From NCBI GenBank assembly GCA_947652115.1, contig OX393572.1:3142603-3206602 (forward strand): DNA of 64,000 nt, read 5' to 3'. The stretch is from Blastomussa wellsi (taxonomy: Eukaryota; Cnidaria; Anthozoa; Scleractinia; Plerogyridae). Below, one piece after another: positions 27,891-42,800 of the stretch. Below the pieces are notes generated by a model. The model saw nothing but the letters and a program-made list of their open reading frames with translations, did not search any database and was not told the origin of the DNA. The translations under genes were made by a program, and so were the position numbers. How positions within the stretch are numbered: the stretch's first letter is position 1; the number at the start of each line of letters is the position of its first letter.

Positions 27891-30800
27891 GTAAGAAGTT
27901 AAATCTGAAAGCAAAAAAGCAAATCCGGTATCTTTTGCGTTTTACTTCTCTCCATGCTGGTTTTTTCATTAATGCTTTCCTCCCGCTTGATGAAAACATT
28001 TCGCCCCACTGGGGTGCCGCATGAACTATCACACGACATCTAAACGAAATCTAAACGACTAGGGAGAAGACTATAGAATTTTGACATTGTATTATTCTTC
28101 GCCTAAAAGTTTTAAAACCAGGTGGAGTTGAGTTCATAGCCTTCCTTTGAACGGGTTGGGTTAAGGGAGGGAATGGAGCTTATTTCAAATCAGATATCTG
28201 TTAGGGTAGATAAAAAAGAACAAATTAAAGTACTCTTGTTGAGGACGTTCGGGCCAAAATTTTCTAACATTGATTATTTGCTGAGACTTTCGCCACTGTA
28301 CGACAATGAGTTACTAAGGTCAGAAATGTAAAAACAAAATTGGGATCACCGACTTCGTTTTGGATATAACATGGCCGGAACATCACCCCAAATCTGAATA
28401 ATCGCGCTTTTCTGGCTATGGCTACAGTCTCTGTAAGCCAAAAAATATTGCAAATAAATCTTTGAAGTGGACGTATCTTTGCCAAATGTTGTTTAAGTTG
28501 ACCCATTAAGCGAATTTATTCAATTGGCGTGGTTCCTTAAAGAACAAATTCGCACTGAGGGACTACATTTCCACTGGCCTAACAGCCGCATGATGGTAGG
28601 ATTCGATGTCGCGTGGACAGGAAACGTGACAATTTTTTAACTTCACACACTGATTTTTTGTTCATTTTTTGTCAATCTGACAAGAATTGGAAATAAAATA
28701 ACCTCGTGGGAAAAGAGTAGGGGTCACCGACCATTTAAGTGAGTAAACTACAAGCAAAGTTATCGCAACAGCTTCAGGCTCTTTGTTTTAATTTTCCTCA
28801 GCGCGCGCGCTGATGGATGACGTGGCGTGAAATTCCAACATGAATTGCCTGTGCAGTAACGATGCTCATAAACCCATTGACTCCCGGAGATTTTTGGAAA
28901 AAGTGCTTTGTCTGGACAATTGTGACATTTCTTGGTCAGTTGGGAGCTAAATCTGCCCCCAAATACTCAAAACTTCCTTTGCAAAATGAAAACATGGATG
29001 TCTTTCAGCGAGCGTCGTGTTTTTTCGTCGTGTTTTTGCTCGGGCACGCGCAAAAGGCAAACAGTGACCTACGTCTTCAGGCTTTTCGTTATTTTTTCCA
29101 TTTCTTTTTTCGCTTTTCCTTTTTTTCTGTTATCGTTCTTCTGCAGTTGTTGGCCTTCTATAAGGCTTGCCCTCAGTCCAAAAATTCTCGAGAAAGCGTG
29201 ATCCAAACGGGAAATTCTTGCCACGGAGTAGCCAAGGGTAGTTAAGGCAATTTTTCCTCCGAGTTTTTCATTCAAGTTTCTAAGCATTTCCGTGTGTATT
29301 TCATGCTCCATTGATGTGGGTATCACTGGAAAGATCTTTTCTTCCTGCAGAGATTGAGTGTAAGTGATACCTTTTTCTGTAAAAGATGATGACGCCAGAA
29401 GCGGAACAAAGGTCAATTTTCGTCATGGCCGGTTTTGACCGGCACGGGAGCCAGTGAGTTAAGGTTAAAATACCACCAATAATAAGTATTAATGTGATGG
29501 ATGATAAATCTAAAGGCGACCAAAGTAGCTTTATTTCTCATAAGAAAATGTGACGAATTAACATTTCGGTAGGCTTGCTTTTCGTTATAAATGAAGACGT
29601 TTGTTGGCTTTCGTGCTTCACTGTCGGGTAACAACTTGTTGAATTCATTTTTTAGTAGTTTTGGCCTAAAATACTTTATAGACAGATCGCGTAAAGACGT
29701 GTGAAATACCCAGAAATGGCAAAGGAGTCGAAACAAGAAATCAATGTCACCAGAGCCCTTCAGAGCCCTGTTACTGTCATAAAAGCCTTCGTTTTCTTTT
29801 GCCAGCGGAACTAAAACTGTGAAGTATATATGAAATAATTCATATTTCATATTTGAACTGCGGATGTAAATGAAAGTGAAGAATGATCATCACAGTTAAT
29901 TTGCCAATCTTTGGCACGCGAAAAGCATGTTTTTTCCTTTTTACTTACTGTCTGGCGACTCCACAGGCAGACCATCCTCTGTGTTTGAGGCCGCGTGACG
30001 TCACGATACGCTATTTGATCTCATACATTTTCTGAAATTCGTTACGGCTGACCTCGGATTGATTCAACAGATCGCAAGAAATGCTTCATAAAATACAGGA
30101 TTTTACATCTTTTGATCCCAAACTGTGATCTACTGTAAGCTAGCGTATCGTGACGTCACGCGGCCTCAAACACGGAGGATGGTCTGCCTGTGCTCCATGT
30201 AGGTCACTCTAAAAAGCTTCTAAAGTGCATCCTGCCCAAAGCTGCCATTTTTTAACCAAGTGCCAGGCCCCCTAGCCTGACGTCATTCCGTCCAAGGGAT
30301 CATAGTGTAAGGTTTACTCGAGGTCATGGGTGATCTTCGATAACCTTACCGTTTTGAGCCAGAACGTGTTCCTAATCCTGACTATAGCGAAAGCGAAACT
30401 GAAGAAGTAAGCGATCGGTTAGAAGGCAAATTTTGGTGTACTTGTGAGCGATGTGAAATCATGCCAACGCAAAGAGAATGTGTTTGTTGCCGAGAACAGC
30501 CAGAAGCAGAACTAGCAAAATGGAAGGTACAATTTTAAGCTTATACTGCACTGGTCGCAGTAATTATGGAAGCTTAACTGTTTCTCTAGATCTTCATCCG
30601 ATCGATTTGAACAACCAGGAGCAGAACACGACGGCATTTTCGTACATGAGCCAGCTGCACTAAGTTCAAACTTCCCGCCAAATTCAAGTTGGTTTACCGA
30701 GGTCGAATTTTGGGCTTCTTTGGATACTAATTTATCGGGACAGGATGCGCTTTAGAAGCTGAATTTCAGTGAGTAACTTAACTCAATATAAATCTTTTAT

Positions 30801-33800
30801 TGGTGATGACAAAAAAATATGGTTTTTGAAGTGACAGCTAACCAACAAGAGGAAAAAAAACGAGTCTATAGAGTCGTAAAGTGATGACGTCACAAAAACT
30901 AAATTTATGAAATTATGGGATTTACCTAGATATTCTGAAAGTACATAATGAAGAATGCCCACTTGCCAAAAATCAGAATCTTATTTCAATTTGTGGGTGA
31001 GATATTGGCAATTTCATGCTTCAATGACTCCATACAAATCCTTGTTATTTTGTCTCTGTTCTAAACAGTTTAGAACAGAGACAAAATATTTGCATTTGCA
31101 TTTGCAAAAACATGTGTAACAATAAATAGGCATTCCTTTTGATAGTTATCCCTAATTTGTATAAAATTTTATCAGTATTGTGAATACTGTTTACGAATTG
31201 GCAGATTTGGCCGAATGTTTCAGATGAACTCTGACTAAACACGTGACCCAGTTTATCAATTTAGGACTTCTTTCGTCATAAATTTGAACTATCCGTCCAC
31301 ATGAAGCTCGAAAATGCCAAGATTCTTTCATAAGAGGGATTTTCGACTTTTATATTAAAAAGGTATATTTTTTTATTTAAGCCACGAGTGTCGGGACCGT
31401 TTCACGTGGATGTGCAAGACTTACGGTAGGTCATGGAAGTGATCAAAATCCCACAATTCCTCAAGCCTCTTGGTTCCAGACTCCGTCAATTGTGGATATG
31501 GGAGATCAAGGAAGTAAGAAAACACTGTCAATACTTCTACTAACCAAAACAAAAACCATGAGTCCTGGAATTATTGATCTGCTAAGCTCTTTATTCAAGT
31601 TCTATTTTCTCTCCTCATTTACCATTTAAAAGGCTATAACAATTTAGTACTGACACAAACCCATGAGCTTTTTATTGTTTAGTTGTTATAACATTTGAAT
31701 AAAGGTTACTTACTAATTTATTTACTATTATCGTTGTGCCGAACTCACGTTAGGAATTAAGTTTGGCATGGCAGGTATTAAGCTCGACAAGCTCTGCCGT
31801 GCTACACAATTGTGACAGGGAAGCGTTTCAAACGTCGATCGTGCTTCTGCCGTACCAAACAAAATTATACTAAATTATGTTACTTTTGGCGGGGATCGGA
31901 GTTACTTCAATAGGTCTTACCACAGTTTTCTTCACGGGGAGGCAAAGCAGGCAATTTATAAATCACAACGTTAAAATAATAGGCAGAAGATTGTATTCAT
32001 CAAGTTTGAATGATGTAGCTGGGATAGAAGATGATAGAAGATGCGCTAACGACAAAGGGAGTTTAAAACGGTAGATGTGATTGGACTCCCTTTGTTAGAT
32101 TTCAGCCAATCGAATTATGTGTCCCCAGAGCCACTTGTTCCTCGTGCACAGGCCCAGCCGGCTAAGAGGGACAAGCGGTTCTGGGGATAAGGATGATTCC
32201 GATACAGACACTACAATTTTCGACGGCTTTGCCCACCCATCAAGATGGCATTGAAAACCGTAATAAGGCCTTAATTTGGTGTGATTCTGGTACGACGTCT
32301 GAATCAGAATCGTGTTTCTGCTGTGCTGCAGTTGAACCAAATTGCAATTAAGTTTGGCACTGCAGAAGCACCTGCAATCGATACCATAGGCGTACGAGCC
32401 GGGGGCCGGGGGACTGAGCCCCCCCCCCCACCCCAGTTTCGAAAATTTTCAAAATGTTTTTGGCAAAACGCTCAAGATTCGGACAAAAGCACTAGCAATT
32501 ATTGGGCAGTTGTACACCAGTTTAATGCTAACACATTTGAAAATCGTGTAATTTTTTCGGGCATGGAGATTACAGCCCCCCAAAGTCCGAAGGTGCCACG
32601 TACGAAAATGATCAATACTCGCCTTTTGGAGAACTTCACGGCCTTTAATTCCACTTCCAATTTTACCTTTTGGTTACAACGGTTGGTGAGCAACTGTATT
32701 GATTTTTTGAGAGCAAGATTTCTAAAGTTGAAAATTTAGGAGTGGTCCGTAACTCGGGGTCCGGATGAGAAAATCCAGACCACTGGAGCGCATGCGATTA
32801 GCCAATCAGATTCAAGGATTTAGGATTCCGGACCGTTGAGAAGCTGGAGAAAAAAATTCAAGATGTTTTGAGGATTTTTCGAGATATTTAGAACATTTTT
32901 GGGATATTTAGACATTTTTGGGGGAATTTCCAGAAAGATGTTTAGGCAATTTTATGTGATATTTGTGTAAAGGCCTACATGTAAGCAGAAACCGAAGCAG
33001 TGCCATTGTATTTACCGGTAGATACATATCGAGTCCTGGGCCGTGTTATCCATCTGAAACACTTAAAGCAACAGTTGGAGTCACAGAAGAATATAGACTT
33101 GCATGCTGTAAGGACAACCATGAGGCTCACGCAGCAATTGGAAATTCTTGCTGACACAGTTTATGTCGAGGTAAATGTATATGTTTTCAACTTTTCTACA
33201 TTCACAAATGGTTACATATAATGTGTGCATTTCTTTGGTCATTGTCAGTTTAATTGCATTTGGTAATTTCTCATCAGGATTTAGTTTACGAAACACTGTA
33301 GTGGCATTTTTGTAACTTTTAGATATATTTGATTTGTTAGGAGATTTTCTAAATTTGTTTTCAGTACATGTACTCTGTTACATTGAAATGCTCCAAGGAG
33401 CTCTTGGAGATGGGGCTATAGAATTTTTTCTACTTCTACTGCTACTACTACTACTACTGTTACCACTATTTCTACTACTGCACTACTACTACCACTACTA
33501 ATACTACTACTACTTTTCATCATTATTATCGTCATCGTCATTGTGATTGCTATTGTTCAGTTATCAATATTGTTGTTATTTCTTTGCAGGGCACAGTTGC
33601 CCTTCATGGAATCAGAAAGGTCAAAATATACGCCCGGGAAATTGTTGGTTCTGTGGGAAGTAAGATCGATTTCTCGGCACCGGAATGGAATCAGGTGTTT
33701 GCTAATGCAATTTCCACCGGATCTAATGGAGAAAATGGCAAACGTGGCATTCATGGGCCTATGGGTACGTGAAACTTTCATTTCTTTTCCCAGCAGGCTT

Positions 33801-36800
33801 TCTTTGGTGCTTTGCCACAGAAAAAGAGGCTTCAATGAGAAACATGTGACAGACACAATGTAGATACAAACATTTGTTCACTAAATATCAGCTCTATTTT
33901 TCAATCAACTGTCATTATGAAACCAAATTATTTTTATATTATATGCACTAATATTTAAATTTTGTGTTTATTAGTTGACATATTTTGTGATGTCATCAGT
34001 GGTACTCTTGAAGTCCTTGCAAATGGAGGGAATGGACGCAAAGGACAAGATGGCGGGGATGGTGCTAGGGCAACAGACAGAGGTCATACGGTTAGAACTT
34101 AACATACCTTCCCAACAATAAACATAGTCATACATACATACATTTTCATTTTGTTTTCAAATTAAAATTTACAGTTTTAACATGGCTAATCATGTTTACA
34201 CAAATTATTAATATACAACTAGGTACAACTAAATGCAACTGAAAGGAAAAAGAGAAATAATTAAAAGAAACTAAAATTGATGACAATGAATAGAGACCAC
34301 TAATAAACTAACAGTATTACAAATACATGTAATAATTAACAACAATTATAACAAGAGGCTCGAGCCTCTAGCCGAGGCACTGCATTGTGTTCTTGGGCAA
34401 GACACTTTACTCTCACAGTGCCTCTCTTCACCCAGGTGTATAAATGGGTACCGGCAAATTTACTGCTGGGGGGTAACCATGCGATGGACTAGCATCCCAT
34501 CCAGGGGGGAGTAGAAATACTCTCTGTCGCTTCATGCTGCAGAAACCGGGATAAGCTCTGGCCTGATGGGCCACAAGGCCCGAATGCAAACTTTCCCTTT
34601 TACCTAACAAGAGGCTATAGAGACCACTAATAAACTAATGGTATTATAAGTAGTAATGGTTATGACGAGAGACTAGAGAGATCAATCAATAAGTGTCAGT
34701 TATATCGAGCCAAGGATAGAACGCTCTCCTAATTGGAATTATCTACATTTCTAGATATAATTTTATTCTAATTCTAAAATGGACAAGCATTATTTTGATT
34801 AAAAACTAGAATTTGGCTGTTTGCAAAAAAAAGCCTTGATCACACTAGTGACATAATGACACAAGCATGTCATTATGTTAGCAGTGTAAACATGCAGGCA
34901 TAACAACATAATAGTATTATAACGAAAAGCTGATCTTTTCCTCATATCATTTTGTTTATATATGTCCTCAAGCCGTTACATTTCTACTAAAGCAAGTGTG
35001 AACAACTTTGACTATTTTTAACAGTTTTATTAATTAAAGCACCAAATGTTACAATTACAGTCACAGTATTCACTACTGATATAAGACAGCTACAAATTAA
35101 CTATAATTTACAATCACTTAACTTAAAACGAGATACCGATAAGAAAACAGTAGCTTCTTTTTGACAACGGAGTACATAGTTAGAAAGGCATAACACGAAA
35201 AAACATCAATTATAACAGTTGAAAAAAAGAAATAGTAATATCCAAGATGAGAAAAAGAAACAATATAACACAAAAAATACATAATTCACTGATAAAATAG
35301 AAAAAGAAGAAAAAAAAAAGAAAGATAAAAAAATGTCGTAAAGGTAATTTTAGAAATAGAGAAATTCAGAGGCTGATTTGGGACTTGGACTTATGAACAC
35401 TAGGCTTTACCAACACTGTCACTACCACCCCAAACACCACCATACAAGACACCCACAAACCACACCACCGGAAATGGAAATTGTTGCCATTTTACCAAGT
35501 GTATCATAGAGTACAGAAGTGTGACATCACAAATATTTCAATTTTTAAATTATGGGATTTCTTAAGATCTTCGGAAGGTACGTGATGGAGAATACCCACT
35601 TGCCAAAAATCAGCATCTTATTTCAACTTGGGGGTGAGATATTGGCCCTTTGATGCTTAAGCGACTCTATACAAATCCTTGTAATTTGATTTGTATGGAG
35701 TCGCTGAAGCATGGAAGGGTCAATATCTCGCCCCCAAATTGAAATAAGATACTGACTTTTGCATGTAGGCATTCTTCATGATGTGCTTTCAGAATATCTC
35801 AGTAAATCCCATAATTTCATAAATTTAGTCTTTGTGACGTCATCACTTCGGTACTCTTTTGCTTTAAGCCTGTTTTTCATATGTCAGGAAATCCCAGACA
35901 ATCGTGGATGTCACTGTTTCCCGACTGTCCCAGATTTTACCGTTTAATATATTGGTGAAATGCCAGACATCCTGTTGCAGATTCTTTGAACATTCTGAAT
36001 TTGGGACTGGAGCCAAGCAATTAAAAAGAAGCTAGAGGATTGGTAACAAGCTAAAACCATCGGAAACGTCCCCGACAGTGGATATTTCAGTTTTCATATG
36101 TCGGGAATGAGTGCCTACCATCGCAGAAATCTGGGATGCATCGGGAAAATAGAAACGCTCTTGATTTTCCCAATTTGTCGCCGACCATCCCAGGCTATCG
36201 GGGACATTAAAGATTTCCAATTTTAATTAGTCGGAAAAATCTGGGACTGTCGGGAAACAGTGAAATCCCCGATCGTCTGGGATTTTTTTCTGAAATTTCC
36301 AAAATGACAGACGCTTTGTGCAGATTTCCTGACTCTAGACACTCTATTCTTCTTTGATTGTAAGTGAAGGTTTTGTTCACGGAAAGAAACTGGATAAAAT
36401 TGGAAATCAAGTATGCTTAATTGAAAATTAAGCAATGAAACTAACAAAGAAATGCTGGCAAATGAACACACACGCGAGTGACCACGGGCGACACCCACAC
36501 AACACATCAACTGGAAGTTTGTAGCCCCAGGCCCACAGTCAATCTCATTCGAGCATGTTCATATTGTGAGGGCTATTGTCAACGTTTCTTTGTTACTTTC
36601 CTTGCTTAATTTTCTAATGGGTACGACAACGATACTTGATGATATTCCAACTTATTCTGTGCTCAATTATCGGTGAACAAATCCTTCACTTACAATCAAA
36701 GGAGAAGAGAGTGGGGAAGCTGCAATGGGTCTGCCATCTTAGAAATTTCAGGTAAGCTAAAATAAATGTGTATTAATGAACTTGAATTGGTCCCATTGAT

Positions 36801-39800
36801 AGTTCTGGACTTTTTCCCATTGATTTTATAGGGGGTCTGTAGGGGGGTTAGTAGGTGTCAGTATTTTGCCGAAGCCTGCATCGACCATGGGTTGATTAAA
36901 TCCGATGGGACATTTATTCAGAGGTAAATCCGGTAAATTTTTGGGAAGGAGACTAGCTTTTCATTTGGTTGAAATAATTCAATTGATTATTTTATGTTTA
37001 TTTCAATCTATTGCTGTTGAAAAGTGATTAAGTTAGTCTTAGTCGCAAATATCTTGCCTTTTGCGATTGTCAAAAGTGAAGAAATCTGTTGAAAGTTGCA
37101 TGACGGCTAAACATCATTGTAGATAACCAATGATGTGTCGTGCCTAAAATAACCACGCATTATGTCACCAAACCAAACATAGATTTTGAATGATTCTCAT
37201 GGAGAGAGGGCCATGTATGGGGGATTTGTTTCCTTACTTAATAGTTTCTTGGACAAAGTGACTCCGTCAAATGTTTCAAATCTGCATTTTGGAATGTACT
37301 TTTTAGGCACCAGCAGACTCTTAACCATTTCACAATTTAACTTTTATATTGTTATCTTGGCTTAACATTGTTTTAATAATTTAGTTTAGATTTAGCTTTT
37401 ATATATTTTTTCCCTGTATTATATTATATTTATTTGTATATATTTTATTAGCTTCTTATCTACAGCTGCTAATTTTTCACATTATATACCAATTTCGATA
37501 TATTAAAACTCTAACATGGCTAGGGGGAATAAAACAAAAGAAATTATTTATTCATCCTTAAGCCTTGATGCAAAATCTCTTGTTTTATTCCCCCAAGCCT
37601 CGGTGACATGTTAGAATATTATTGGAATTGGTCTATGCGTAGTTTTATTATTATACATGTAGAGGGCCACAAGTTTATTATCCTCATATCCAACAAGCAC
37701 AAGTGGAATAATTTTTTTATTAAAAACACCCAAAAATATTGTAAAAACATTGCGAAAAATGCATTCTTTTGTGTGCACACCTAACATATTTGTACATCAA
37801 TGGTATATGAGCTCATATACCGGGGCCAGCAGTATAGTGGTGATATTAATGAATGCCTTTCTACTACACAAGCAAAAAGACCTAGATGCGAGCGTTTGCG
37901 ACGTTGATGATAGAAGCAGCTGCATTTTACATCATGGGAGGACTGGTGTCAAAGGGCCAAGAGGAAAAGATGGAGGAGATGCAGGAAGACCAGGTAATGC
38001 TCATTTTCATTATGGAAGTTTGTGTTCAAAGACTTGTCTTGAAATAGAGGTAGGAAGGCAACTCGTAAATGGCTTATAGAGTGTTTTCACGTGACGTCAC
38101 GGGCGGTGTTCCAAAACAAATAAACGGTGGTTATATTGGTGGTCCAAGCTAATCCTTCGGGAATAGACCTTATTCATGATAGCTGCCATATTTGTTTTCA
38201 CATTGTAATGTAAATTAGGCAAATTGACAAATTTCAGCTCAGGTTTCTTATCATGTCTGATAATTTTTTTATAGCCATGCTTTGGTTTCTGTTTTGTGGT
38301 TTAAATATTCTAAGTTTAACGCATTTTTGGCATTTTATAAAAAAGAAAACGGCTTGCGTAGTTAACAAGTCAAGGTATCGAGTAACTATTTCAAACTAAC
38401 CTTATGATGAAATCATTATTCCATAACTTGGCTCTCAAATGTTGCTTTACTGCAGGTACTTCACTATTTAGGCCATCCTATTTCAATGTTTGCCCTTAGC
38501 TGGGAGACAACGTGGCTCATTTGCATTACAATATGAAAACCATCATTGCAGCTATCGTCAATATGGTCCATTCAACTCTACTTTTATGCAAACATTGTCT
38601 TATGTTTCACTGAGTAATTCAATATGGCCCCTGTCACGTGTGTTAAAACACTCTATTACCTTCCTTTCACAATGTCAGTTCTGTAAGCTACTTTCGCAGA
38701 ATACTGTGCAGCCTTAAATAGAATTATTTGAAGGCGAGTATTCACTAATTATTTTATTTATTTCAATTATTTTTACTCATTTTAACAACAACAACAACAA
38801 AAACTTTATTATGAATATTTGATTTCATTAATTATTACACTGTAGCAAAAGCTAATCCAGGTGGGACAGAAGAACAACTGAACTGCGTTGTGTTCTTGGG
38901 CAAGACACTTTAGTCTCATAGTGCCTCTCTTCGCTCAGGTGTATAAATAGACCTTTTTACCGACACGGTGGCCATTTTGAATTCTATTGTTTCAAGTAGC
39001 TATTATGGGTTGCCCAGGGGGCAAATTAATGCAAATTTAACCCTGTAGTGGCGGGCTAATCCAGGGGGAGTAGAAATACTAGATTAGAATCATCCTCAGG
39101 TAAATCAAATAAACGAATATTGTAACACTGCAACCTGACTCCTGAAAAAAATTCAATGGCTCAGGTGGGGCTCAAACCATTTCTGGCAACAAAAATGACT
39201 AAACTTCATTTCCATGTAAGAAGCAAGTAAACAGGATGACAGTATTTTGATTCTAGATAGGAATCATCAAATAATCAAATAATTATGAATATTTCAACAC
39301 TGATTAATCCTGACCACTGAAAAAATTTCAGTGGCTTAGGTGGGACTCGAACCCATGACCTTCGACAGTGGATATGTCACAGCATATAAAACATCCAGGG
39401 GTTTCTAAAACAGCTTTTAATAAGTCATTTGATCGTTTTTCCATGATGTCCACCTTACCGGATATTAGTATCCTTCCCACTTATCAGCCTACCCAAAACC
39501 CTGTATAGCCCTATATGGTCTATACGGCGACATGCTGCTGGATAGGGTATGGTCTTTGACCCCTCAGTCTTGAACAGGGTATATAATTCAAGCGCGTCTG
39601 TCCTAAACAGGTTATGGACTCGTCCTAGACAGTATATGGCTTGAAGTCTTTCGTCGAGTTTTAAACACATCCGAAATCAGAAGCGTTCAATCAGTGTGTA
39701 TTTAGCCATCAGTCAACATGACATCATTTGCCGTTCTAGATAATAGCACCATAGCATACACAATGTTATCACTTGTCCTAGGTGTTTGTTGTTGTGTTTT

Positions 39801-42800
39801 GTTCTAAACAGGGTCAGGGCTTCAAACCTCCAGCGGCACCCAGATACCCAAGCATGGGGTCAAGTATCCGGGGCTGTGACAATCCCTCTTTATTTGTAGT
39901 TGTTGAGGGCCAGAGCTTAGAATAAGCATTTGGTTTACTTCACTTCAATACAATTTCTTTCTAGGAGGTGGTGGATATGCTGGTTTTATGACTGTCCATT
40001 CCAGAAAGATAACCGGGACACTACAGTTAAAATCGTGTCGAGGTTCCGGAGCTTCACCTGCCCGGAATGGACGCGGAGGACAGGGTTAGAGCATTTCATG
40101 GAAATGTCATTTCCTGTCCCCAGAGCCACTTGTTCCTCTTGACGGGCTGGACATGTGCATGGAACAAGTGGGTCTAGGGACACCAATTGAAACATGTGTC
40201 CCCAGAGCCACTTGTTCCTTGTGCACAGGCCCAATCGGCTAAGAGGGACTAGTGGCTCTGGGGACGAGAATTGGGGAAACATTCTAAGTTCTTGTCAACT
40301 TTATACTTAGTTTAATTTTTAATCTCTTTTCATATACTTTTTACTTATTACATATACTTATTATTTTTTATTATTAATTAAGAAACGACTCTTAAACTTA
40401 TCAAACTGAATATAAAAAAGTGACAGCCATTTTGAATGTTAATGATATTGATATTTAGTTAGTATGGAAAATACGATAGTGTCTAAAAGTACACACGAGT
40501 GACCACGAATGACGGCGAGTGACAACGAATGACCACGAATGATGGCGAGTGACAACGAGTGACCACGAATGACCACGAGTGAGAATTCGTTAAAATATTT
40601 TACTGGCATCGTAATTATGTCATCATTTCGTCCATTTGTAAAAACATAACTTTGTTAACCACAAATAATCCACTGTCGGAGACTAATATTTGTAAATAAT
40701 TAAGCGGGGTCCAGTACAGGGTAGCGGGGGAGGGGTTGTTTGTTGTTAACTTCCTGTCACCAATACCCTTTAATTCTGCTTATCACCTACCTCACTCTAA
40801 TTTGCTAATAGATAATTTGCTGTTAGCTAGTGTTGTTTAATTTTACTAACTGTTTCTTGCATTTCCCACCTGGCTTTGAGAATCATACGCTATGCGCCAT
40901 CGTCTTTTCTTGCAAATAAATCAGTTCACTAACCTTGTCTTCCGTTGGACATCGCTGCATCTCGCGGCGATAAGATTAGAGACAACACCGTTTTGCAATT
41001 CTGACTGACAGCACTATGCGTTTGAATGGATTTTTAGAAACAAAACAGTTCTTTCTATATTTTGTTTTCTGAAACCTTTTTTTCACTTGTGTTTTTATTT
41101 CTTTACTGTTTTTATTTCTTTACTATCATATCTTCAGATTACTGTTTTTTGGTGCTGTGTAACACCAGTTACCACCTTCCATATTTTTCAAAACAGTTTC
41201 AAAATGTTAGGGGTCAAAGTTGACAAGTGCCACGATGCATGCTTGAAACCAAGGCAAATTTCTCGCAAGAGACCCGAAGGTGGCTTACGTTTTTTGTCGG
41301 CATATTGTGGGAAAAATGTCAAACATTATTCATTCCCTTTTCGCGAAACGTAAAGCTGCTAAATGGGGAAAGGAAAATTATTGGGAATTGATCGTATCTA
41401 TCATTTTGAATGAATGAAATGACGATGAATATTTGTGATCCACGATCCGTCCGCAAAATGTAAAGCTGTGCTGTTTTATTACATTTATTTATTTATTTGC
41501 TTGTTTGTCTGTTTATATATTTATTATTTTATAATTTTATACACGCTCCACTCTGTGTTTCCGGAAAAGCGGAAAACGGAGAGAAAAATAGAAAACCAGG
41601 CAAACTCAACAAAAGATGGACAGGAGGGAGGTGGAATCCAGGATTAAAGTATGATAACCCCCCACCCCCCTCTATCCCATACATGACCCTTCCCTTTAAG
41701 AAAAGAAAAAGTCAATTATTTTCAAATTTTACTCTCCGAAAATGGTTTATTTGGGGTTAATCAAGTATTTTTTTGATGAAGTGGCGAAGTGATGACGTAA
41801 TTATGATGTCAGTGAAATATTCCAACGAATTCTCACTCGTGGTCACTCGTAGTAATTCGTGGTCACTCGTGTGTACCTTTAGACACGATCTGGAAAATAC
41901 TTCTGGTCATGTAATTATACGGTTTGGACCATCTTGCATTGTACAACCTTGATTGTACAACCGCCATGATTGTTGACAATTAAAGTTTGAAGTTTTGAAG
42001 TTTATCAGATGTTTGCTCAAATGTGGGGTTCCTGGTCATGATCAGTTTAACACTAAACAGATGATTCGCGTGAGGTGAAGCGTGAGCTAAAGCTAGGCAG
42101 AATTTTAGCCAACTTCATGTTTTTGTGTGTTAATCTTAACTTTTAATGAACCGAGATGCAGTCATCGGAAGTAAATAGCGCGGACAGCACCCAGCAATAT
42201 AATTAATAATGAACACCATTTTCCTTGTGGGCAATCCCTAGAAGGCAAGATAGCTCCATGTAAAAAGTCAGCTGTGTTTTGTGGAGAAGTGACAGGGAAA
42301 GGTGGTTTATTTTTGTTATCAGTTTTCACACTTTTCTGTCAGATGTAGTGCAGTTATTTTGCCCGAGAAACATTTGACTCAGTGTATTATTACTATTTTA
42401 GGTGGTGCTGGTGGCGAGGGAGGACTTGGAAGGCTGTGCTATTGGCAAAGTCTCACTGGGGGTGGGCGCTCAAGAAGTCGGTGCATAGACCGTGGAACCA
42501 CTGCAAGGGCCTCCAGAGGAGCTCGCGGTGACAACGGCTATCCTGGAAGAAGTAACTTCTAATTAATATTGTGATGTATTATTTTTAACTTGAACGATGA
42601 AGGCCACCCTACATCCCACCTCCTAGCCACACTTTCCCACCATGCTTTTCTGTTATAGCAGACCATAGTTTTTCAAGCAAATTGATGTGGACCAAAATTT
42701 GTTATCAGTATGAGTTTTTGACAAAACAATGCTCATTATAGCCTTAACTAGTTCATTGTCAGCATATTTAAAAGTGGTTTTTTACTAGCTAGAAGCTATA

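Larger units (their letters stand above)
27891..31381 (+). other. Paralog B intron 1
   Basis: This 3.5-kb intron contains a palindromic element (29962-30193), half of another (30878-31056) and several open frames around 28860-29850 that look repeat-derived. No exon is supported. Confidence 0.5.
34091..37872 (+). other. Paralog B intron 5
   Basis: This 3.8-kb intron has a 5'-truncated SINE (34361-34604), two palindromic regions (35498-35865 and 35884-36300) and part of the 5268 family near its end (37675-37830). The stretches 34620-35490 and 36760-37670 are AT-rich without visible features. Confidence 0.6.
40085..42401 (+). other. Paralog B intron 7
   Basis: More than half of this intron is the TIR element at 40475-41890, with a repeat cluster at 40115-40267 just after the donor. 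Nothing is visible in 41900-42400. Confidence 0.6.

Noticed and set aside
28862..29850. Open frames of 115-145 codons on both strands in paralog B intron 1
   Set aside because: No recognisable domain, overlapping on opposite strands, with repeat-like phrases; probably decayed mobile DNA, though not proven.
32281..32739. 152-codon open frame in paralog B intron 2
   Set aside because: Includes a poly-C run read as Pro and no lectin or other domain; checked specifically for a lost lectin exon and none was seen.
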